From Acidobacteriaceae bacterium (GTDB lineage: Bacteria > Acidobacteriota > Terriglobia > Terriglobales > Acidobacteriaceae), in NCBI GenBank assembly GCA_003165075.1, contig PLSM01000167.1, positions 95,179 to 159,178 of the forward strand: DNA of 64,000 bases, read 5' to 3'. The translations under genes were made by a program, and so were the position numbers. This document shows, piece by piece, positions 29,098 to 38,390 of this stretch (positions are counted from its first letter, which is position 1; every line of letters begins with the position of its first letter). A model generated the notes under the pieces. It had not been told where the DNA came from, did not search any database, and worked only from the letters and a program-made list of their open reading frames with translations.

Positions 29098-30810
29098 TCA
29101 ACGTACCCTTTCATACGGGTGATAGACCGGTTCCCACACATAGTCGCGGAGTTGGGCGCTTAGTGTCGTTTCGCCCGGCAATTCAGCCACTGCTTCTGCA
29201 ATCGCTTGTTGGCCGACGGCTTCGGCGACTACGAGACTGACCTTGCGGGAGTCGGCGATGGGCGGCAGAAGCGCGGCGCACTTGTCTTGGCGTGCGGGAG
29301 ACAGCGCAGCGAGCGCCTTGGCGGCGGCCATAATCATCCCGTCGGTCACGCGGCGGGCGCGGCTCACGAGAATTCCGAGAGCGAGGCCGGGAAAGATGTA
29401 AGAGTTGTTGACCTGGGCGATGTGCACCATCCGGCCATCGAACTCGACCGGTGCGTAGGGGCTGCCGGTGCCGATGAGCGCCCGGCCCTCAGTCCATTGC
29501 AGCAGGTCGGCGGGCACGGCTTCAGACTTCGAGGTGGGATTGGAGAGAGGAAAGATGATGGGGCGCGGCGAGTGGGAGGCCATCGCGCGCACGATCTCCT
29601 GCGTGAATGCGCCGGCCTGGGCTGAGACGCCGACCAGCGCCGTCACCCTGGCGTTGCGGACCACATCGAGTAGCGAGATGTCGTCTGCCCCGGCCAGTTT
29701 CCAGCCGGCCACGTCCGTTCTCTTGCGCGCCAGAGGCAGCTGGTCAGGGCGCATTCCCTTGCATCCCTCGACGAGCAGGCCATAGCGATTGAAGGCATAG
29801 ATGCGGCAGCGGGCCTGTTCATCGCTGAGGCCTTCTTCTTTCATAGCAGCGATAAGAAGATTGACGATGCCGATGCCTGCCGCGCCGGAACCGAACATGG
29901 CGATGGTCTGCTCCTGGAGCGGAATGCCGGTGGCGTGGATTGCGGCGAGCAGCGTCGCGGTGGTTACGGCAGCGGTTCCCTGAATGTCGTCGTTGAAAGA
30001 GCAGAGCCGGTGGCGATAGCGGTCGAGCAGGCGCGATGCATTGGAGCCCGCGAAGTCCTCCCACTGTAAAAGAATGTGCGGCCAACGGCGCTCGACGGCA
30101 GAGACGAAGGCTTCGACGAAGTCGTCGTACTGCTGCCCGCGGATGCGATGGTGCTGCCAGCCGATATAGATGGGGTCGTTGAACAGGGCCTGGTTATCGG
30201 TGCCCACGTCGAGCAGGATGGGCAGGCAGTGCTCCGGGGGAATGCCGCCGAGAGCGGTATAGAGAGCCATTTTGCCGATAGGAATGCCAATGCCGCCGGC
30301 GCCCTGATCGCCGAGGCCGAGGATGCGCTCGCCGTCGCTGACCACGATGCAGCGCACATCGTCATAGCGCGGGTCGGCGAGCATCTGCTGCATGCGATGC
30401 TGGTTGGGATAGCTGATAAAGAGGCCACGGGGCCGGCGCCAGATTTCGCTGAAGCGCTGGCAGCCTTCGCCCACCGCGGGGGTGTAGACGATGGGCAACA
30501 ATTCCTCAACATTGTGCGCAATGAGGGAGTAGAAGAGGGTCTCGTTGTTGTCCTGCAGATCGCGCATGTTGCTGTACTTGCCGAACGCGGTGGGGCGGCT
30601 GTCAAGGACCCGCTTGCGGCGTTCGCGCTGGTCTTCGAGAGTCCCGACGTGGGGCGGGAGCAGGCCATGGAGTGCGAAGGCATCGCGCTCTTCTTCAGTG
30701 AAGGCGGTACCCTTGTTGAGGCGGGGATTCAGCAGCAGTTCGTAGCCGGAAAGGCGGGTACGAACTGCTGCAGGATGGATCGGCTGGGACGCCGAAGGTT
30801 CTGCACTCAC
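29098..30810 (-). CDS. maeA: NAD-dependent malic enzyme (decarboxylating)
   Basis: Converts malate to pyruvate, CO2 and NADH. The 570-residue length is that of the large SfcA/MaeA type. Motifs include LLPIVYTPAVGEGCQRFSEIWRRPRGLFIS with the catalytic Tyr region, DGERILGLGDQGAGGIGIPIGK, ILLQWEDFAGSNASRLL, SFNDDIQGTAAVTTATLLAA with metal ligands, and the nucleotide-binding MFGSGAAGIGIVNLL. The start is the GTG at 30810 with AGGAG 9 nt upstream. Together with ppdK at the left edge it supports pyruvate/malate/PEP interconversion. The next gene upstream is GH42, 57 bp away on the same strand. Confidence 0.95.
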   Translation of the reverse strand: MSAEPSASQPIHPAAVRTRLSGYELLLNPRLNKGTAFTEEERDAFALHGLLPPHVGTLEDQRERRKRVLDSRPTAFGKYSNMRDLQDNNETLFYSLIAHNVEELLPIVYTPAVGEGCQRFSEIWRRPRGLFISYPNQHRMQQMLADPRYDDVRCIVVSDGERILGLGDQGAGGIGIPIGKMALYTALGGIPPEHCLPILLDVGTDNQALFNDPIYIGWQHHRIRGQQYDDFVEAFVSAVERRWPHILLQWEDFAGSNASRLLDRYRHRLCSFNDDIQGTAAVTTATLLAAIHATGIPLQEQTIAMFGSGAAGIGIVNLLIAAMKEEGLSDEQARCRIYAFNRYGLLVEGCKGMRPDQLPLARKRTDVAGWKLAGADDISLLDVVRNARVTALVGVSAQAGAFTQEIVRAMASHSPRPIIFPLSNPTSKSEAVPADLLQWTEGRALIGTGSPYAPVEFDGRMVHIAQVNNSYIFPGLALGILVSRARRVTDGMIMAAAKALAALSPARQDKCAALLPPIADSRKVSLVVAEAVGQQAIAEAVAELPGETTLSAQLRDYVWEPVYHPYERVR

Positions 30811-30867
30811 TCGAAAATTCTCCTGTAGTCCGACCCTGCCGCGACTACGCCGGGAAAGAACTTGATT

Positions 30868-33027
30868 CTATTCCTCGATGATAGCCAAGTCCCATGGCGC
30901 CAGGGTTAATTGCTGCGTGTGCGCGACAGGCTTGCCATCGAGCAGGTTGGTACCCGCGCCGTAGGAGTATGCCGCCACGACTGGCGCGCCAGAGTAGTTG
31001 AAGTAGTAGTGAATGCGCTTACCCAAGCGGTTGACGCCGTGCTGCACGTGGACCGCAGCAGGCAGTTGCTGGTCGGGGCCAGTGAGACCGGCCTTCTGCA
31101 ACGCGCTTTTGAGTACCGCTGTTTGCAGCGCATCGCTGAGATAAGTGCCCTCGTAGAGCAGCGTGCCCGCGCCAAAGTCATTTTCAGTGATGGCAGGCCA
31201 TTTTCCAAAGAAAGGGTGATCGTAGTAGGCGATCGCTTTCGCGTGCTCGGGCATGAGGAATTCAGCCCAATGGTCGACCTTGTTTTCGTCGCCGGCGTGG
31301 AAGGGATCGCCCTTGAGCGCCAGGGGATGCTCGAGGTTGGAGAACTCCTGATAGCTGAAACCGGCGGCCTCGCGCAGCGGGCCAGGCGCGCGGACCCAGC
31401 GCACCGCGGAGTTCTCGTTGGCGAATCCACTCTTGAAGGTCATGACCACGTGGCCGCCGTTCTTTACGTAATCGGAGATGCGCTGGAGCAACGCGTCGTC
31501 GGAGATGTAGAGCGCAGGCACGATGAGCAGTTTGTAAGCAGAGAAGTCCTGCGTCGTGGGGAAAACGAAGTCGGAGCCAATGTTGAGGTCGTACAGCGAG
31601 CGGTGCATCTGCTTGACCAGAGAGTTGTAGTCGGCGGTAGAGCGGCCCGGAAGCCAAGGCATGGATGCGTTGGAGGTGAAGGGCATGAAGCTGATGGCGT
31701 TGTACGAGTCGCGGCTCCACAAGATGGCGACCTGGTTGTGAATCTTGAGGCCGACGAGATGGGGGCCGACTTTCTGGAGTTCGTGGGCGGTGCGGCCCAC
31801 CTCGGCATAAGCGCGGTTGGGCTCGAGATCGTGGGAGAGCACACCCTTCCAATAGGTTTCCTGGTTGGCGGCGATGGAAGCCCAGTGCCAGTACTCGACC
31901 ATGTTGGCGCCATTAGAGAGATGGGTGTAAACGTCCTCGCGCATCTGGCCGTCGTAGGGCGGGAACTGGAAGGCCGAGCTCCAGTCGGTGGTTTGGGCGT
32001 TGGTTTCGGTGATCAGGAAATTGGAGTGCTTAAGGGAACGCGTAAAGTCGCCCTGGATGGACTGCGTTGCCCCATCGTAATGATCCTGAGTTCCGTGGTA
32101 GATGTTGTCGGCGGGAATGTCGAGAGACTCGGCGATGGCCTCCTCGTTGACGTCGGGGCGCATCGTGCTGCCATAGTCGGTAGTGACGAACTGGCGCGGG
32201 CCGGCACATTCACGCACCAGCGCGGCCTGCCAGTGGAGAAAGTCAGTGACGCGCATCTGACTCCAGCGGGTCCATTCAAGTTTGTAGCCGGTGGAGATGG
32301 TGCCGTCGCGAGTGGGCAGGTCTTCCCATGTATGCAGGTTTTCGCCCCAGTAGTTAAGGAACCACGCCTTGCTGAGCGCCTCGGGGGTGACGAACTTCTT
32401 TTCAAGGTAATGCTGGAAACCGATGAAGACGTCGGGATTGGCGGCGCCGTAGCTGCTGGTCTCGTTGTCGAGCTGCCAGCCGATGACGGTGGGGTTGTCC
32501 TTGTAGTGGGCCACGATGTGGCGGATTAGGCGCTCGGCATAGAAGCGGTAGGCGGGCGAATCGGTGTCCATGTTCTGGCGCATGCCGTAGGAGTTTTCGC
32601 GGCCGTCAGGATAGCGGGCCAAGATCTCAGGGTGCTGGTGGGCCATCCAGGCGGGCAGCGAATAAGTGGGAGTGCCGAGGATGACCTTAATGCCAGCCTT
32701 GCCCATAGCGCCGACCACGCGATCCATCCAGGCGTAGTCGAATTGTCCGTCTTCGGGCTCCCACAGGCTCCACGTGGACTCGCCCATGCGGACCACGCTG
32801 AGACCGGCCGCCTTCATCAACGAGACGTCCTTGTCGAGGCGGGCAACCTGATCTCCGGGCATGTACTCGTTGTAGTAGGCGGCACCGTAGAGCACGGTGG
32901 GGAAGTCGAGCGCTTGAGCGACCTCGGGCGACGGGATACCTGGGCTGGACTGCTGCGCGGCGGCTGCGGCGGCTATCAGAACCGTTGTTGCCAGTAGTGA
33001 AAGAAAGCGTTTGCTCCAAACTGACAT
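30868..33027 (-). CDS. Exported beta-galactosidase, GH42
   Basis: A 719-residue glycosidase with a signal peptide (RFLSLLATTVLIAAAAAAQQ), so it acts outside the cytoplasm on beta-galactosides such as galactan fragments. The GH42 layout is clear: N-terminal barrel from YGAAYYNEYMPGDQ, acid/base Glu189 in GWQLDNET, nucleophile Glu341 in FLITETNAQTTDW, then the trimerisation domain and a small C-terminal beta domain. Secreted GH42 is less common than the intracellular form. The neighbours malic enzyme and phosphoesterase are on the same strand, without a clear shared pathway. Confidence 0.94.
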   Translation of the reverse strand: MSVWSKRFLSLLATTVLIAAAAAAQQSSPGIPSPEVAQALDFPTVLYGAAYYNEYMPGDQVARLDKDVSLMKAAGLSVVRMGESTWSLWEPEDGQFDYAWMDRVVGAMGKAGIKVILGTPTYSLPAWMAHQHPEILARYPDGRENSYGMRQNMDTDSPAYRFYAERLIRHIVAHYKDNPTVIGWQLDNETSSYGAANPDVFIGFQHYLEKKFVTPEALSKAWFLNYWGENLHTWEDLPTRDGTISTGYKLEWTRWSQMRVTDFLHWQAALVRECAGPRQFVTTDYGSTMRPDVNEEAIAESLDIPADNIYHGTQDHYDGATQSIQGDFTRSLKHSNFLITETNAQTTDWSSAFQFPPYDGQMREDVYTHLSNGANMVEYWHWASIAANQETYWKGVLSHDLEPNRAYAEVGRTAHELQKVGPHLVGLKIHNQVAILWSRDSYNAISFMPFTSNASMPWLPGRSTADYNSLVKQMHRSLYDLNIGSDFVFPTTQDFSAYKLLIVPALYISDDALLQRISDYVKNGGHVVMTFKSGFANENSAVRWVRAPGPLREAAGFSYQEFSNLEHPLALKGDPFHAGDENKVDHWAEFLMPEHAKAIAYYDHPFFGKWPAITENDFGAGTLLYEGTYLSDALQTAVLKSALQKAGLTGPDQQLPAAVHVQHGVNRLGKRIHYYFNYSGAPVVAAYSYGAGTNLLDGKPVAHTQQLTLAPWDLAIIEE

Positions 33028-33087
33028 AATTCGTCCTCTTCCTTCATAAGAAATGCCCTGTAGAGCGGAACATTCATCAGAACACTT

Positions 33088-34206
33088 CTACTCGAAAGTG
33101 AGCAAGACGATCTCGGAATGAGTGCCTACGCGCATGGGCGGACCCCAGCTTCCGGCCCCGCTGGATGTGTAGACCTGCATGCCGCCAAAATGCTGCAGGC
33201 CGTAAGTGAACTTGCCAAACGCGCGGCGCGTGATCCAACTGAAGGGGAAGACCTGGCCGCCGTGGGTGTGGCCGGAGAGTTGCAGACTCACTCCTGCTTG
33301 TTCGGCGATGGGCAGGCGGTGCGGGACATGGTTGAGCAGGATGCCGGCCGTGCCGTTCAGGTGCAGGCTCTGAAGAAAGTTTCGCAGGCGGATGGGGTCA
33401 TTGGAATGACCATAGGGCACACCCACAATCTGCAGGCCATCAACCACGGCGCGCTCGTTTTCAAGTATGTGGAAGCCGGCGCGACGGAGGGCCTCGGTGT
33501 AGTGGGAAGAGCCGCCGAACAGCTCATGGTTGCCAGGAACAAAGTAAATGCCCAGTGGTGGAGAAAGTTCGAAGAGGGGAGCGGCAATGACGTCGGGATT
33601 GGCATGCGTGCCGTCAAAGACGTCACCGGGCAGGAAAATAATGTCAGGATTGAGGCGGCTGACCATATCCGCGATGCGCCGGGCAAAGCGCACCCCGTTT
33701 ATATTGCCCAGATGCAGGTCGCTGGCAAGGAGAGCCGTTCGACCACGCCAGGACGGGGGCAGGTTCGCAAGCCGGATTGCCACGCGACGAACGCGCACCC
33801 AGCGGGCGTTCAAGATGCCGTAGATACTGGTCAGCACCGCCAAGCAGAGGAGAATCTCGGCAAGGTAGGGGCGGGCCTGCATGTGTGCCGTACCGGGAAG
33901 CAGGACGAGGAGCACAAAATCGGCCAGCCAGCCAAGGCAGGCAGCGTAGAAAAGAAAATTAAGCAGGCCCAGCCAGACACCGGCGATTTGATAGATGAGT
34001 GCGACCAGCCAATTTGAATAGCGAAAGCCGAGCAGCGCGGCCACCATAAAGCTGACCGACAGCAGGGCGAGCACGATGCGCAGATGGAGATCGGCGGCTG
34101 GACCGAGCGGCCACCAGAACTCGATCCAGGTGTAATAGAGGAGCCAGTGGGCAAGACATAGTAAGGACTGGACAACCAAGATGCCCAGGATAGGCCACGC
34201 TTTCAA
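33088..34206 (-). CDS. Membrane-anchored metallophosphoesterase
   Basis: 372 residues: about four N-terminal membrane segments (residues 1-135), then a calcineurin-type phosphoesterase domain of the YkoQ/YaeI kind. Metal-binding motifs are all present: ASDLHLGN, LPGDVFDG, VPGNHELFGG, LLNHVPH and LSGHTHGGQVFP. The substrate is unknown; relatives act on lipid-linked pyrophosphates such as UDP-diacylglucosamine, or on unknown phosphoesters. It is divergent from hemW over a short gap. Confidence 0.88.
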   Translation of the reverse strand: MKAWPILGILVVQSLLCLAHWLLYYTWIEFWWPLGPAADLHLRIVLALLSVSFMVAALLGFRYSNWLVALIYQIAGVWLGLLNFLFYAACLGWLADFVLLVLLPGTAHMQARPYLAEILLCLAVLTSIYGILNARWVRVRRVAIRLANLPPSWRGRTALLASDLHLGNINGVRFARRIADMVSRLNPDIIFLPGDVFDGTHANPDVIAAPLFELSPPLGIYFVPGNHELFGGSSHYTEALRRAGFHILENERAVVDGLQIVGVPYGHSNDPIRLRNFLQSLHLNGTAGILLNHVPHRLPIAEQAGVSLQLSGHTHGGQVFPFSWITRRAFGKFTYGLQHFGGMQVYTSSGAGSWGPPMRVGTHSEIVLLTFE

Positions 34207-34293
34207 GGCAGAACTCCTTATCTAATTTTGGCATGAGCCGGGCCGGGTGGAGGCGGACAGGGCGGACCCGGAGCACGTGAAAGAATCACTTTT

Positions 34294-35526
34294 ATGGCAG
34301 GTTCGCAGGACGACAGGCTCGGCCTCTACATCTCGATTCCGTTTTGCCGCTCCAAGTGCACCTATTGCAACTTTGCGTCGGGAGTCTATCCGGCGAGCGA
34401 CCACGAGCGCTATGTGGACCGGGTCATCGAGGACATGGCAGCGGCAGGGGCGTGGGCTGCGGGAATGGGGGTGGGTCTGCCGCGGCGGGTGGATACAGTC
34501 TACCTGGGCGGCGGAACGCCCAGCCTGCTGGCGCCGGGACTGATTACGCGTTTGTTTGCAGCGCTGCGGGCGGAGTTTGTGTGGGAGCCGGACGCCGAGG
34601 TTACGGTGGAGTGCGCGCCGGGCCAACTGGGGGATGGCTCGTTGGAAGCGCTGGCGGCGCAGGGCGTTAACCGCGTGAGCCTGGGTGTGCAGTCGTTCAT
34701 CGACCGCGAGGCGCGGGTGAGCGGGCGGCTGCACACGCGGGCAGTGGTCATGGACGACCTGCGCCGGCTGCGCGCGGCCGGCATTACCAACCTGAACCTG
34801 GACCTGATTGCCGGGTTGGCAGGCCAGACCAGTGCTTCGTGGGAGGAATCGCTGGCGGTGCTGATCGACACGGGGGCGCCCCATGCCAGTGTCTACATGT
34901 TGGAGGTGGATGAGGATTCCCGGCTGGGGCGTGAGATGCTGGCCGGCGGCGCACGCTACCACGCCGGGCTGGTTCCCAGCGACGATGCGATTGCGGGGAT
35001 GTACGAGAGGGCAGTCGACCGGCTGGTCAGCGCCGGACTGCAGCAGTACGAAATCTCCAATTTTGGGCGTCGCGGCTTTCACTCCCGCCACAATCTGCGC
35101 TACTGGCAAAGGCGACCCTACCTGGGGCTGGGGCTGGATGCTTCGTCGATGCTGCGGGAAGCTGACGGGCCGGGGCCTGGCTACGTGTTGCGGGCGACGA
35201 CGACCGACGACCTGAAGGTGTATCTTGCGGGGCCGGAAACGGCGGAGACAGCGTGGCTTTCGCCCCAGCGGCAGCATGAAGAGGCGTGGTTCCTAGGACT
35301 AAGGCTGAATGCGGGGGTGCAGCCGGCGGGGCTGCGGCAGGAGTTTGGTCCGGAGCCGGTGGCGCGGGCAATGGAGACGGTTGGGCGGCTGGCGGAGAGC
35401 GGCCTGCTGACTTCAGACGGCGAAACTGTGCGGTTGACTGCGCGAGGGAGACTGCTCTCGAACGACGTGTTCCAGGAGTTTCTGGAGACCGCCGCAGAAG
35501 AGAGCGAAGTGGGGCCTGGGGCTTAG
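34294..35526 (+). CDS. hemW: HemW-type radical SAM haem chaperone
   Basis: A 410-residue radical SAM protein. The cluster motif is CRSKCTYCNF (CxxxCxxC, lacking the further Cys of true coproporphyrinogen dehydrogenase HemN), followed by TVYLGGGTPSLL, GVNRVSLGVQSF and the HemW mark SRHNLRYWQRRPYLGLG. HemW inserts haem into respiratory proteins rather than oxidising coproporphyrinogen. This fits the cytochrome maturation genes elsewhere in the window. It is convergent with the GGDEF gene and divergent from the phosphoesterase. Confidence 0.92.
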   Translation: MAGSQDDRLGLYISIPFCRSKCTYCNFASGVYPASDHERYVDRVIEDMAAAGAWAAGMGVGLPRRVDTVYLGGGTPSLLAPGLITRLFAALRAEFVWEPDAEVTVECAPGQLGDGSLEALAAQGVNRVSLGVQSFIDREARVSGRLHTRAVVMDDLRRLRAAGITNLNLDLIAGLAGQTSASWEESLAVLIDTGAPHASVYMLEVDEDSRLGREMLAGGARYHAGLVPSDDAIAGMYERAVDRLVSAGLQQYEISNFGRRGFHSRHNLRYWQRRPYLGLGLDASSMLREADGPGPGYVLRATTTDDLKVYLAGPETAETAWLSPQRQHEEAWFLGLRLNAGVQPAGLRQEFGPEPVARAMETVGRLAESGLLTSDGETVRLTARGRLLSNDVFQEFLETAAEESEVGPGA

Positions 35527-35595
35527 GGTTCGTGGACACCCTCTCTTGCGGCAGTAAGAAGTCGTGAGGATTGGGCTCTCAGGATCGAACACCAG

Positions 35596-36609
35596 CTACC
35601 AGGCCAGTAATTCGTCGCCCGAACCGGCAGACAGGAAGGCGACCGGGGCGGCCTGGGTTTGGGGGTCGTCGCCGAAGCACTGGATGGAGTCCGGGCCGGT
35701 GTCTTTTGCCGCTTGCAAGGCCTGTTCGGCTTCGCGGAGAACCACCACCGGGGAGCGGCCTTCGCTGGACGCGATGCCGAAACAGGCCGAGAGGCGAATG
35801 GCGGCGCCTTCCAAGTGGAACGGCAGGGCAAAAACATCCACGCGCAACCGTTCGGCCAACATCATGGCGTTCATGGCTGCGCAACCGGGCAGAATCAATA
35901 GGAACTCGTCCTTGCCGGTTCGGCCGAACAGGTCGTAGCTGCGCAGCAGGCGGGCGGTGCGTTCCACCACCTGGCAGAGCAGGTCGTCGCAGGCATCCGT
36001 GCCCAGGCGCGAGTTCCAGTGTCCGAAGTCGTCGATGTCGAAGAGGATCAGACACAGGGAGGTCTTCATTCGCTGTACCCGGTCGGTTTCGCGGAAGAGC
36101 ATGGCGAGCAGTGTGGCGCGGTTGTAGACCGCGGTGAGCGGGTCCATCTGCGCATTCAGCGCGGCGGCCTCGCGCAGTTGATCGAGTTCCCGCATGCGGT
36201 GGTGGGTGCGCAAAACCATGTCGAGGCGCAGCCGCCAGCAGGGCGAGTCGATGGCGCGGGGGATCAGGTCGTCAATCACGCCTTCGGCGAGCCGGTCTCT
36301 CCATTCGGGAGTCACGGTATCCGAAATCAGGACAATGGGGAAGCGGTGGCCGCCTGCCGAGGCGCGCACTGCCGCCAGAAGCTGCTCCACACTCATGCCG
36401 GGCTGGGCGGCTGCCAGGTTCACATCGAGCAGGACCAGGCTGGGCGGATGGGGAGCGGTGATGGCCGTGAGCGCGGTTTCGGGGGAGAGGACGATCTCCA
36501 CATGCGCCCCGGAGGCGGTGAGCACCGGCTCCACAGCTTCAAGAAGAGCAGGTTCTTGCGAAGCGAGCAGGAAGGTAGGTTGGGTGGCGAGCAACTTCGA
36601 GGTCTCCAT
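35596..36609 (-). CDS. Receiver-like/GGDEF protein with degenerate GKDEF motif
   Basis: 337 residues: an N-terminal response-regulator-like domain (about 10-130, phosphoacceptor candidate Asp in LVLLDVNL) and a GGDEF domain (about 150-310). The signature reads GRTGKDEFLLILPG, so the second Gly of GGDEF is Lys. The metal-binding DIDDF and later Asp residues are kept, the usual Asn-Asp after it is Asn-Ser, and the inhibitory-site RSYD (RxxD) is in the standard place. It may be a weak or inactive cyclase or a c-di-GMP receptor. The gene stands alone, convergent with hemW. Confidence 0.85.
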   Translation of the reverse strand: METSKLLATQPTFLLASQEPALLEAVEPVLTASGAHVEIVLSPETALTAITAPHPPSLVLLDVNLAAAQPGMSVEQLLAAVRASAGGHRFPIVLISDTVTPEWRDRLAEGVIDDLIPRAIDSPCWRLRLDMVLRTHHRMRELDQLREAAALNAQMDPLTAVYNRATLLAMLFRETDRVQRMKTSLCLILFDIDDFGHWNSRLGTDACDDLLCQVVERTARLLRSYDLFGRTGKDEFLLILPGCAAMNAMMLAERLRVDVFALPFHLEGAAIRLSACFGIASSEGRSPVVVLREAEQALQAAKDTGPDSIQCFGDDPQTQAAPVAFLSAGSGDELLAW

Positions 36610-36762
36610 AGAAGATGCATCGGCGATGATTAGAAAATATTCAGACAGGGCGAAGAGAATCTTGTGCCGCTGGAATGACCTTTGATGCGCAGTTTGCGCA
36701 CCAATGTCATTAGAGCGTTCTTTGGCTTGACTGGCTACAGCCTAGATAGGCATCTGTGGTCT

Positions 36763-36802
36763 CCCATCCTTGCGGCAAAGACAAATACGCCGCAAGGATG
36801 GG
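36763..36802. repeat. Intergenic hairpin repeat (copy C)
   Basis: CCCATCCTTGCGGC and GCCGCAAGGATGGG form a perfect 14-bp stem around the loop AAAGACAAATAC. The preceding TTGGCTTGACTGGCTACAGCC resembles the start of copy A, and the following GCTCCCATAT resembles the tail of copies B and D. It lies between the mqnD stop and the GGDEF gene. Confidence 0.85.
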
Positions 36803-36850
36803 GCTCCCATATCGGTACTAGATCATGGGGTCACGGATGTAAATGGGCGA

Positions 36851-37723
36851 TCAGTCGACGAAGTCCACTTGCGGAGCGATGGGGATGATGCCGCGCTCGT
36901 GGCCCAGTTGCAAGAGTTTGAGGATGGCCTGGCGGCCGTCCTCACCGTAGTCCAGGGTGCGGTTGTTCACGTACATGCTGACAAACCGGCTGGCCAGCGA
37001 GGTGTCCAGATCGCGGGCAAACTGCATGGCGTACTCCAGTGCCTGCTCTCGGTGATCGAGGGCGTATTGGATGCTGTCGCGCAGGGCTTTGGAGATGATC
37101 TTGTGAGATTCAGCGCCGAGGGAGCGGCGGATGGCGTTGCCGCCGAGGGGCAGCACCAGGCCGGTGGTTTCGCGCCACCAGATGCCCAGGTCCAGCACCC
37201 GATAGAGCCCGCTGGTGGAGTAAGTGAGCTGGCCTTCGTGGATGATGAGGCCGGCGTCGTACTTGCCAGCCAGAACGGCCGGGATGATCTGGTCGAAGGG
37301 CACGGTCTCGGTCTCGATCTCCGGATTGAAGATCTTGAGGGTCAGATACGCGGTGGTCAGGGTGCCCGGTACGGCGACGCGGATGCGGCTCAGATCCTGA
37401 TGGGTGAGGGGACGGAGGGATACAACCATCGGCCCGTAGCCCTCGCCCACGCTGCCGCCGCAACCCATCAGCGTGTAGTTGTTCTGCAGATACGGATAGG
37501 CATGGAAACTGATGGCAGTGACGTCGAAAAAGGCCTCGTCCTGGGCGCGGCGGTTCAGGGTTTCGATGTCGGAAAGCGTGTGGGAGAACCGGTAACCGGG
37601 GACGCGTACCTTGTTGGTGGCCAGACCGTAAAACATGAAGGCATCGTCGGAGTCGGGACTGTGCGCTATGGAAATGTCGGTGATTGCCTGTGTGCTGGCC
37701 ACTTCAGATTCGATATTGGTCAC
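36851..37723 (-). CDS. mqnD: 1,4-dihydroxy-6-naphthoate synthase MqnD
   Basis: Cleaves cyclic dehypoxanthine futalosine in the alternative menaquinone pathway. The 290-residue periplasmic-binding-protein-like fold shows the family start IAHSPDSDDAFMFYGLA, then TAISFHAYPYL, MGCGGSVGEGYGPMVV and IIHEGQLTYS. It is of the MqnA/MqnD superfamily; the DDAFMFYGL motif favours MqnD. The start is the GTG at 37723 with AAGGACG upstream. It lies 51 bp behind bioY on the same strand, so probably the end of the cutA-sORF-bioY-mqnD run. Other mqn genes are not in the window. Confidence 0.9.
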   Translation of the reverse strand: MTNIESEVASTQAITDISIAHSPDSDDAFMFYGLATNKVRVPGYRFSHTLSDIETLNRRAQDEAFFDVTAISFHAYPYLQNNYTLMGCGGSVGEGYGPMVVSLRPLTHQDLSRIRVAVPGTLTTAYLTLKIFNPEIETETVPFDQIIPAVLAGKYDAGLIIHEGQLTYSTSGLYRVLDLGIWWRETTGLVLPLGGNAIRRSLGAESHKIISKALRDSIQYALDHREQALEYAMQFARDLDTSLASRFVSMYVNNRTLDYGEDGRQAILKLLQLGHERGIIPIAPQVDFVD

Positions 37724-37774
37724 TGGTACAAACGTCCTTTCGACAAAGAGACTGCAATTCCATTTTTGATGCGG

Positions 37775-38368
37775 TTACGGGGTACGGCGACGCAGGCGAT
37801 CCCAGGTGGCGGCGAGTGCAGCAGCACCGGCAACCTTGAGCGCGTCGCCGGGCAGGAAGGGGAGCACGGCGAGCGTGCACACGGTTCGCAGCTGGGCATG
37901 AGTGAGTGCGGCCAGCCAAAGAGCGCCGGCGAGGAGAATGGCAAGATTGCCCAGCGCGGCGCTGGCCAGGGCCCAGCTGAATCCGCGGCTACTGCGCCGC
38001 CAGAGGAACGAGATGAGAGCCGCGGCGGCGGGGTAGGCCATCAGGTAGCCGCCGGTGGGGCCCAGCAGATGGGCCAGGCCTGCGGTAGTGGTGAGGCCGG
38101 GCGCAAAGACGGGCAGGCCCAGTGCGCCTTCGGCCAGGTAGGCGCCGAGCGTGGCCGCGGCCAGGCGCGGGGAGAGCAAGAGTCCCAGGAGCAGCACCGC
38201 AAAGGGCTGCAGGGTCAGAGGCACGGGGGTGAACCAAAGCGGCAGAGCCATACGGGCGCAGATGGCCACCAACGCGGAGCCCGCAAGCACAACTCCAGCG
38301 GGGCGCAGCCAAGAGACTGCGCGGAGAGCGGCCCATGGGGCCAAGGATGAAGATATCTCCTGGTTCAC
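37775..38368 (-). CDS. bioY: Biotin transporter substrate-binding subunit BioY
   Basis: A 197-residue S-component of the ECF biotin transporter with about six membrane segments. The family patterns are FTPVPLTLQPFAVLLLGLLLSPRLAAATLGAYLAEGALGLPVF and the GPTGGYLMAYPAAA loop that binds biotin. The GTG at 38368 (VNQEISSS) has GGGG at workable distance and gives normal length; the track's Met 56 codons earlier overlaps another small ORF. No EcfA/EcfT genes nearby, so it acts alone or with a shared module. Confidence 0.93.
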   Translation of the reverse strand: MNQEISSSLAPWAALRAVSWLRPAGVVLAGSALVAICARMALPLWFTPVPLTLQPFAVLLLGLLLSPRLAAATLGAYLAEGALGLPVFAPGLTTTAGLAHLLGPTGGYLMAYPAAAALISFLWRRSSRGFSWALASAALGNLAILLAGALWLAALTHAQLRTVCTLAVLPFLPGDALKVAGAAALAATWDRLRRRTP

Positions 38369-38390
38369 GTTGCGTTCCCCGACGTGCTGG

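Noticed and set aside
30910-32529. 539-aa plus-strand ORF
   Set aside because: Exactly opposite the GH42 gene, which has signal peptide and both catalytic Glu; the antisense frame is open only because of GC-rich codon bias.
36770-38350. 526-aa plus-strand ORF
   Set aside because: Runs antisense across mqnD, the gap and bioY, all well supported on the minus strand.
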